Shown piece by piece: positions 12,961 to 16,527 of a stretch of DNA of 16,527 nucleotides. Source of the stretch: Deltaproteobacteria bacterium (GTDB lineage Bacteria; Desulfobacterota; Deferrimicrobia; Deferrimicrobiales; Deferrimicrobiaceae); the NCBI GenBank assembly GCA_025357175.1, contig JANXPS010000059.1:1-16527 (forward strand). Reading direction: 5' to 3'. How positions within the stretch are numbered: the first letter of the stretch is position 1; each line of letters begins with the position of its first letter. Below the pieces are notes generated by a model. It saw only the letters and a list, made by a program, of their open reading frames with translations. It made no database searches and was not told where the DNA came from. Position numbers and translations under genes: made by a program.

Positions 12961-15135
12961 ATGGGCGACAAGATCCGCAAAGAGGCGCTCGCGATCGTCT
13001 TCCTGACGCTCGGCCTGTTCCTGACCGTCGCGCTCATCTCGTTCGACCAGCTCGATCCGTCGCTCTCCACCTGGAATTCCTTCGAAGTCCCGCCCCACAA
13101 CTGGGGCGGACGCGTCGGGGCGATCTTCGCCGACCTGCTGCTGCAGTCGTTCGGCATCGGCGCGGTCGGGTTCCCCATCCTCTGCGTCGGCCTCGCGTGG
13201 TGGACCTTCCGGGGCGAGGAGATGGGCGGCAAGTGGACGCGCGCACTGGGCGGCCTGCTCGCCGTCTGCTCCCTGCTCGGTGCCTTGAGCTTCTTCACCG
13301 GGCACGTCCGCATCTTCGGGCAGGGCGTCTTCCTGCCGGGCATCGTCGGGCTGCCGGGCGTCAACCTGTTCGGCCGGATGCTCAACACGGTCGGCGGCAT
13401 TCTCTGCCTCTCGGCCATGTTCCTCTTTTCGCTGATGCTTCTCACCGGTTCCTCCCTGTCCGGCCTGCCCTCGCTCTGGCGCCGGAAAAAGAGCGGCGAC
13501 GAAGTCCGCGCCATGGTCAAGGAGCGGCTGGCGCCCAAGTCCGACGATTGGGAAAAGGCGCCCTCCCGAAAGGATCTCCCGCGTGGGGCGGCGCTTGAGG
13601 GCGGCCCCGGCTCGTCGCCCCGCATCGTGGCGGCCGCTCCGCACGTCGACGAGGCGCCCCGGAGCGCCGGAAAGCCGGGGAAGGCGTTCGTGCTGCCTAG
13701 CCTCGAATATCTCGAGCCGGCGCCACCCGCCGAGGCGGGTGCCGACGAGGGCACCCTTCACCGCAACGCCGAGGCGCTTCTCGAAATGCTCCGGCAGCAT
13801 GGCATCGAGGGGATGGTCACCGAGATCCGGACCGGGCCGCTGGTCACGACCTACGAATTCCGTCCGGCGCCGGGCGTCAAGATCGCCCGCGTCGCGGCGC
13901 TCTCCAACGACCTCGCGCTGGCCATGAAGTGCGAGGCGGTGCGCGTCGTGCCCAACATCCCGGGCAAGGGCGTCATGGGTTTCGAGATCCCCAACGAAAA
14001 GCGCGCCAAGATCGTGCTGCGCGAGATCCTCGGCTGCCGCGCCTTCGCCGACTCGTCGTCGCCGTTGGCCATCGCGATCGGGAAAGACCTGTTCGGCGAG
14101 CCGATCGTCCGCGACCTGGCCAAGATGCCGCACCTGATGATCGCGGGCGCCACCGGCGCGGGCAAGAGCGTCGGCATGAATTCGATGATCCTGTCCATCC
14201 TCTACCGTGCGACGCCCGACGAGGTCCGCTTCCTGATGGTCGACCCCAAGATGGTCGAACTGTCTCCATACGACGGCATCCCGCACCTTCGCCATCCCGT
14301 GGTCACCGATCCCAGGGCGGCGTGCGGCGTGCTGCGCTGGGCGGTCGGCGAGATGAACGGGCGCTACCAGCTTCTGAGCGAAAGCGGCGTCCGCCACATC
14401 GACGCATACAACCAGGCCGTCGACAAGAAACTCGCCTCGCGCTCGAAGACCCGCTCCGCCGGCGCTCCCGAACTCGAGGAACTGGCCCGGCTCCCCTACA
14501 TCGTCATCGTCGTCGACGAGCTCGCCGACCTGATGATGGGCACGTCGTCGCGGCGCGAGGTCGAGGCGCTGATCATCACGCTCGCCCAGAAGGCGCGCGC
14601 GGTCGGCATCCACCTCATCGTGGCCACCCAGCGGCCGTCGGTCGACGTCATCACCGGGCTCATGAAGGCCAATTTCCCCGCGCGCATATCCTACAAGGTC
14701 ACCTCGGTCTACGACTCCAAGACCATCCTCGACCATGGCGGCGGCGAGGCGTTGCTCGGCAACGGCGACATGCTGTTCCTGCAGCCCGGCGCGGCGGGGC
14801 TCGTCCGGGCGCACGGACCGTTCGTCGGCGACGACGAGGTGCGGCGCGTCGTCGACCACCTGAAAAGCCAGGGGGTGCCCGTCTACGACGAGTCGATCGC
14901 CGCGGCAGCGGCCGGCACCGACGAGGAAGAGGCCGACGCCACGCAGGACCCGCTCTTCGACCGGGCGGTCGAGGTCGTTCGCCAGGGGAACCGCTGCTCC
15001 GTGTCGATGATCCAGCGCCGTCTCTCGATCGGATACAACCGTTCCGCGCGAATCGTCGAGGCGATGGAGCGGATGGGCATCGTCGGCCCCTCCGAGGGCG
15101 GAAAGCCGCGCGAAATCTACGCCCGTCGCGACTAG
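12961..15135 (+). CDS. ftsK: DNA translocase FtsK/SpoIIIE
   Basis: FtsK pumps chromosomal DNA at the division septum so that replicated chromosomes resolve and clear the closing septum. The N-terminal 165 residues carry about four membrane segments. A short hydrophilic linker (about 175-260) follows, far shorter than in E. coli, so the total of 724 residues matches the compact SpoIIIE-like type. The motor spans about 265-645, with Walker A GATGAGKS (396-403) and Walker B IVIVVDELADLMM (514-526, D519 and E520). The LIVATQRPSVDVITG block is also typical. Residues about 662-720 form the winged-helix gamma domain (RCSVSMIQRRLSIGYNRSAR), which reads polar DNA motifs. The start lies four bases after the rnj stop, with GGAG about ten bases before the ATG. 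Confidence 0.97.
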   Translation: MGDKIRKEALAIVFLTLGLFLTVALISFDQLDPSLSTWNSFEVPPHNWGGRVGAIFADLLLQSFGIGAVGFPILCVGLAWWTFRGEEMGGKWTRALGGLLAVCSLLGALSFFTGHVRIFGQGVFLPGIVGLPGVNLFGRMLNTVGGILCLSAMFLFSLMLLTGSSLSGLPSLWRRKKSGDEVRAMVKERLAPKSDDWEKAPSRKDLPRGAALEGGPGSSPRIVAAAPHVDEAPRSAGKPGKAFVLPSLEYLEPAPPAEAGADEGTLHRNAEALLEMLRQHGIEGMVTEIRTGPLVTTYEFRPAPGVKIARVAALSNDLALAMKCEAVRVVPNIPGKGVMGFEIPNEKRAKIVLREILGCRAFADSSSPLAIAIGKDLFGEPIVRDLAKMPHLMIAGATGAGKSVGMNSMILSILYRATPDEVRFLMVDPKMVELSPYDGIPHLRHPVVTDPRAACGVLRWAVGEMNGRYQLLSESGVRHIDAYNQAVDKKLASRSKTRSAGAPELEELARLPYIVIVVDELADLMMGTSSRREVEALIITLAQKARAVGIHLIVATQRPSVDVITGLMKANFPARISYKVTSVYDSKTILDHGGGEALLGNGDMLFLQPGAAGLVRAHGPFVGDDEVRRVVDHLKSQGVPVYDESIAAAAAGTDEEEADATQDPLFDRAVEVVRQGNRCSVSMIQRRLSIGYNRSARIVEAMERMGIVGPSEGGKPREIYARRD

Positions 15136-15136
15136 C

Positions 15137-15754
15137 ATGATCCGGGCGGTCATCTTCGATTTCGGCAATGTGATCTCGTCGTTCGACACGTCGAAGTTCC
15201 TGCGGCGCCTCGATGCGCGCTCGCCGCTTTCGTCACCGGCGATTTCGGCGGAGATCTACGATTCGGGCCTTCACGCCCGCTACGAGTCGGGCGCGATCAG
15301 TTCACCGGTTTTCTATCGCGAGGTCGTACGGCGATGCCGGCTCACGATGGAAATGCCCGATTTCATCGACGCGTACACCGACATCTTCGAGCCGATCCCC
15401 GGGACCGCCGACCTGATCCGGCGGCTGGCGGCGCACTATCCGGTCGGGCTGCTGTCCAACACCAACGCGTGGCATTTCCGGCACCAGATCAGGCCGTCAC
15501 CCCCGTTTCCGTTCTTTTCGACCGTCACGCTGTCGTACCGGGTAAAGGCGATGAAACCGCACCCGTCGATCTACGCCGACGCCATCGCGAAACTGGGCGT
15601 CCCGGCCCGAACCTGCGTCTACATCGACGACATCCCCGAATACGCCGGGGCCGCGAGGCGGGCAGGGATGCACGGAATCGTTTTCACGGGCGCCGATGCG
15701 CTCGAGGCCGAACTTCGACGGCTCGCAGTCGATACGACCGGCATAATGAAATGA
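15137..15754 (+). CDS. HAD-superfamily hydrolase, probable sugar-phosphate phosphatase
   Basis: All four HAD motifs can be seen: the nucleophile D8 in VIFDFGNV, S107 and N108 in LLSNTN, K140 in KAMKPHPS, and D164/D165 in YIDDIPE. The helical cap lies between motifs I and II (about residues 15-85). The DxG form of motif I, with Gly at the second acidic position, is also seen in the YihX-type subgroup, whose E. coli member is an alpha-glucose-1-phosphate phosphatase. The substrate here cannot be told. The ATG follows the ftsK stop by one base and lacks a clear ribosome-binding site, so translation probably depends on coupling to ftsK. It sits between ftsK and lolA. Confidence 0.9.
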   Translation: MIRAVIFDFGNVISSFDTSKFLRRLDARSPLSSPAISAEIYDSGLHARYESGAISSPVFYREVVRRCRLTMEMPDFIDAYTDIFEPIPGTADLIRRLAAHYPVGLLSNTNAWHFRHQIRPSPPFPFFSTVTLSYRVKAMKPHPSIYADAIAKLGVPARTCVYIDDIPEYAGAARRAGMHGIVFTGADALEAELRRLAVDTTGIMK

Positions 15755-15756
15755 AA

Positions 15757-15761
15757 GGGAG
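15757..15761 (+). promoter_or_regulatory. Shine-Dalgarno site that decides the lolA start
   Basis: GGGAG lies seven bases before the ATG at 15769. An earlier in-frame ATG at 15751 overlaps the HAD stop in an ATGA and would add six residues before the signal peptide. The later start has the better site and the more typical signal peptide. Confidence 0.55.
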
Positions 15762-15768
15762 CGTTCCC

Positions 15769-16452
15769 ATGAGGTCTGGTTTCCCCAGGTTGTTGCGCTC
15801 CGCCGCGGCGCTTGTTTCCTTGATCCCGGTCTGGATCTGCGCTCCGGCGATGGCGTCGGGTCCCGGTGAAGGCGAGGCGCTGCTCGCGAAAGTGTCGGCG
15901 AAATACGCGACGGCGCAGACGCTCTCCGCGAAATTTCGACAGGAGGTGCCGCTGGCCAATCTCGGCATCGTCCGCAAGGCGTCCGGCGAACTCTTTTTCG
16001 CGCGGCCGAGCAAGATGCGGTGGGACTACAAGAAACCCGACAACCAGCTGTTCCTGGCCGACGGCGAGTTCCTCTATTTCCGGCCGACCGATTCGAAGCA
16101 GGTCTTCAAGCGGAAGATCGGAGAGGGGACGCTCGGGGGCAAGATCCCGCTGTTCCTGTTTTTCGGAAAGGGCGACATGTCGTCGCTGTTCTCCGTCGAG
16201 TCCTCCGAGCCGGTCCGGAAAAAGACGGCGACCGCGATGCGGCTGCTGCCGAAGGGCGACGGCGCTCCCGAGGTCAAGCGGATCGACCTGGTGGTCGACA
16301 ACGAAAAGTTGCTCATCGTCGAGATCCACATTTACGACAAGCTGGGCGGGACGAACCACCTCTACCTCGACGGCATCGTCTTTAACCCGTCGGTGCCTGC
16401 CGACCAGTTCCGCTTCAAAAAGCCTGCGGGCACCGAAGTGGTCAACGGATGA
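15769..16452 (+). CDS. lolA: Outer-membrane lipoprotein carrier protein LolA
   Basis: LolA is the periplasmic chaperone that takes lipoproteins from the LolCDE transporter and carries them to the outer membrane. The 227-residue product begins with a Sec signal peptide (RSGFPRLLR, hydrophobic run, APAMA/SG cleavage near residue 29). A Cys at position 24 is not in a lipobox, so this is not read as a lipoprotein. The family core is visible: AQTLSAKFRQEV, GELFFARPSKMRWDYKKP, QLFLADGEFLYFRPTDSKQV and a late IYDKLGGTNHLYLDGIVFNP strand pair. The length suits LolA with its signal. It follows the HAD gene by 14 bases and probably ends the operon within this window. The ftsK-lolA order is conserved in many Gram-negative bacteria. 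Confidence 0.93.
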   Translation: MRSGFPRLLRSAAALVSLIPVWICAPAMASGPGEGEALLAKVSAKYATAQTLSAKFRQEVPLANLGIVRKASGELFFARPSKMRWDYKKPDNQLFLADGEFLYFRPTDSKQVFKRKIGEGTLGGKIPLFLFFGKGDMSSLFSVESSEPVRKKTATAMRLLPKGDGAPEVKRIDLVVDNEKLLIVEIHIYDKLGGTNHLYLDGIVFNPSVPADQFRFKKPAGTEVVNG

Positions 16453-16527
16453 GGGACATAGCCAGCACCATAAGCCCATCTCGCATCCCGTCTTCGGGCG
16501 CGATCCCGGTCTCACGGTACTAGCCAT

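Noticed and set aside
11463..13754. 763-codon open frame on the minus strand across rnj and ftsK
   Set aside because: It spans the antisense of two conserved genes and their junction, and its composition is low complexity with no family motifs.
12928..15189. 753-codon open frame on the minus strand opposite ftsK
   Set aside because: It is antisense to a textbook FtsK with intact motifs. Its translation is rich in Asp, Arg, Gly and His without any domain, as expected for the mirror of a GC-rich gene.
15659..15666. GGGCAGGG, a match to the E. coli FtsK polar motif GGGNAGGG
   Set aside because: A single eight-base GC-rich match is expected by chance here. Genome-wide strand bias would be needed to call it functional.

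Overview
This is a GC-rich, almost fully coding stretch of chromosome from a Gram-negative bacterium. LolA, several Sec signal peptides, an OmpA-like domain and a PlsC acyltransferase point to a two-membrane envelope. RNase J next to a short FtsK and LolA, together with the MoxR cluster, suits a deltaproteobacterial lineage such as Desulfuromonadota. That placement is inference from gene content only. I see no rRNA, tRNA, CRISPR array, insertion sequence or phage gene.

Layout. (1) Positions 5361 to 1, minus strand: a tightly packed operon of three predicted exported proteins. They are a 490-residue OmpA-like/Ig-like/DUF2135 protein, a 201-residue protein of unknown family, and a very large TPR/coiled-coil protein that runs off the left edge. 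A perfect extended -10 promoter lies just upstream. (2) Positions 5441-5989, plus strand: a lone moaC (molybdenum cofactor synthesis), divergent from the first operon. (3) Positions 9881 to 5881, minus strand: a two-gene operon of a MoxR AAA+ ATPase and a 1012-residue protein that joins DUF58 to a complete TgpA-type membrane transglutaminase. These are normally two separate genes. The 3' end of the fusion overlaps the 3' end of moaC by 109 bp. (4) Positions 9946-16452, plus strand: a probable operon of a RadC-like protein, plsC, rnj (RNase J), ftsK, a HAD phosphatase and lolA. Its gaps run from a 4-base overlap to 45 bases.

How the genes work together. The plus-strand operon is housekeeping: phospholipid synthesis, RNA turnover, chromosome segregation and lipoprotein export. 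The ftsK-lolA order is also found in Escherichia coli, but here a HAD gene sits between the two. The minus-strand blocks look envelope-directed. The MoxR ATPase probably works with the membrane DUF58/transglutaminase fusion. The DUF2135/unknown/TPR operon looks like a periplasmic or outer-membrane assembly without a clear named counterpart. The most unusual items are the DUF58-TgpA fusion, the moaC overlap and the exported DUF2135/TPR operon.
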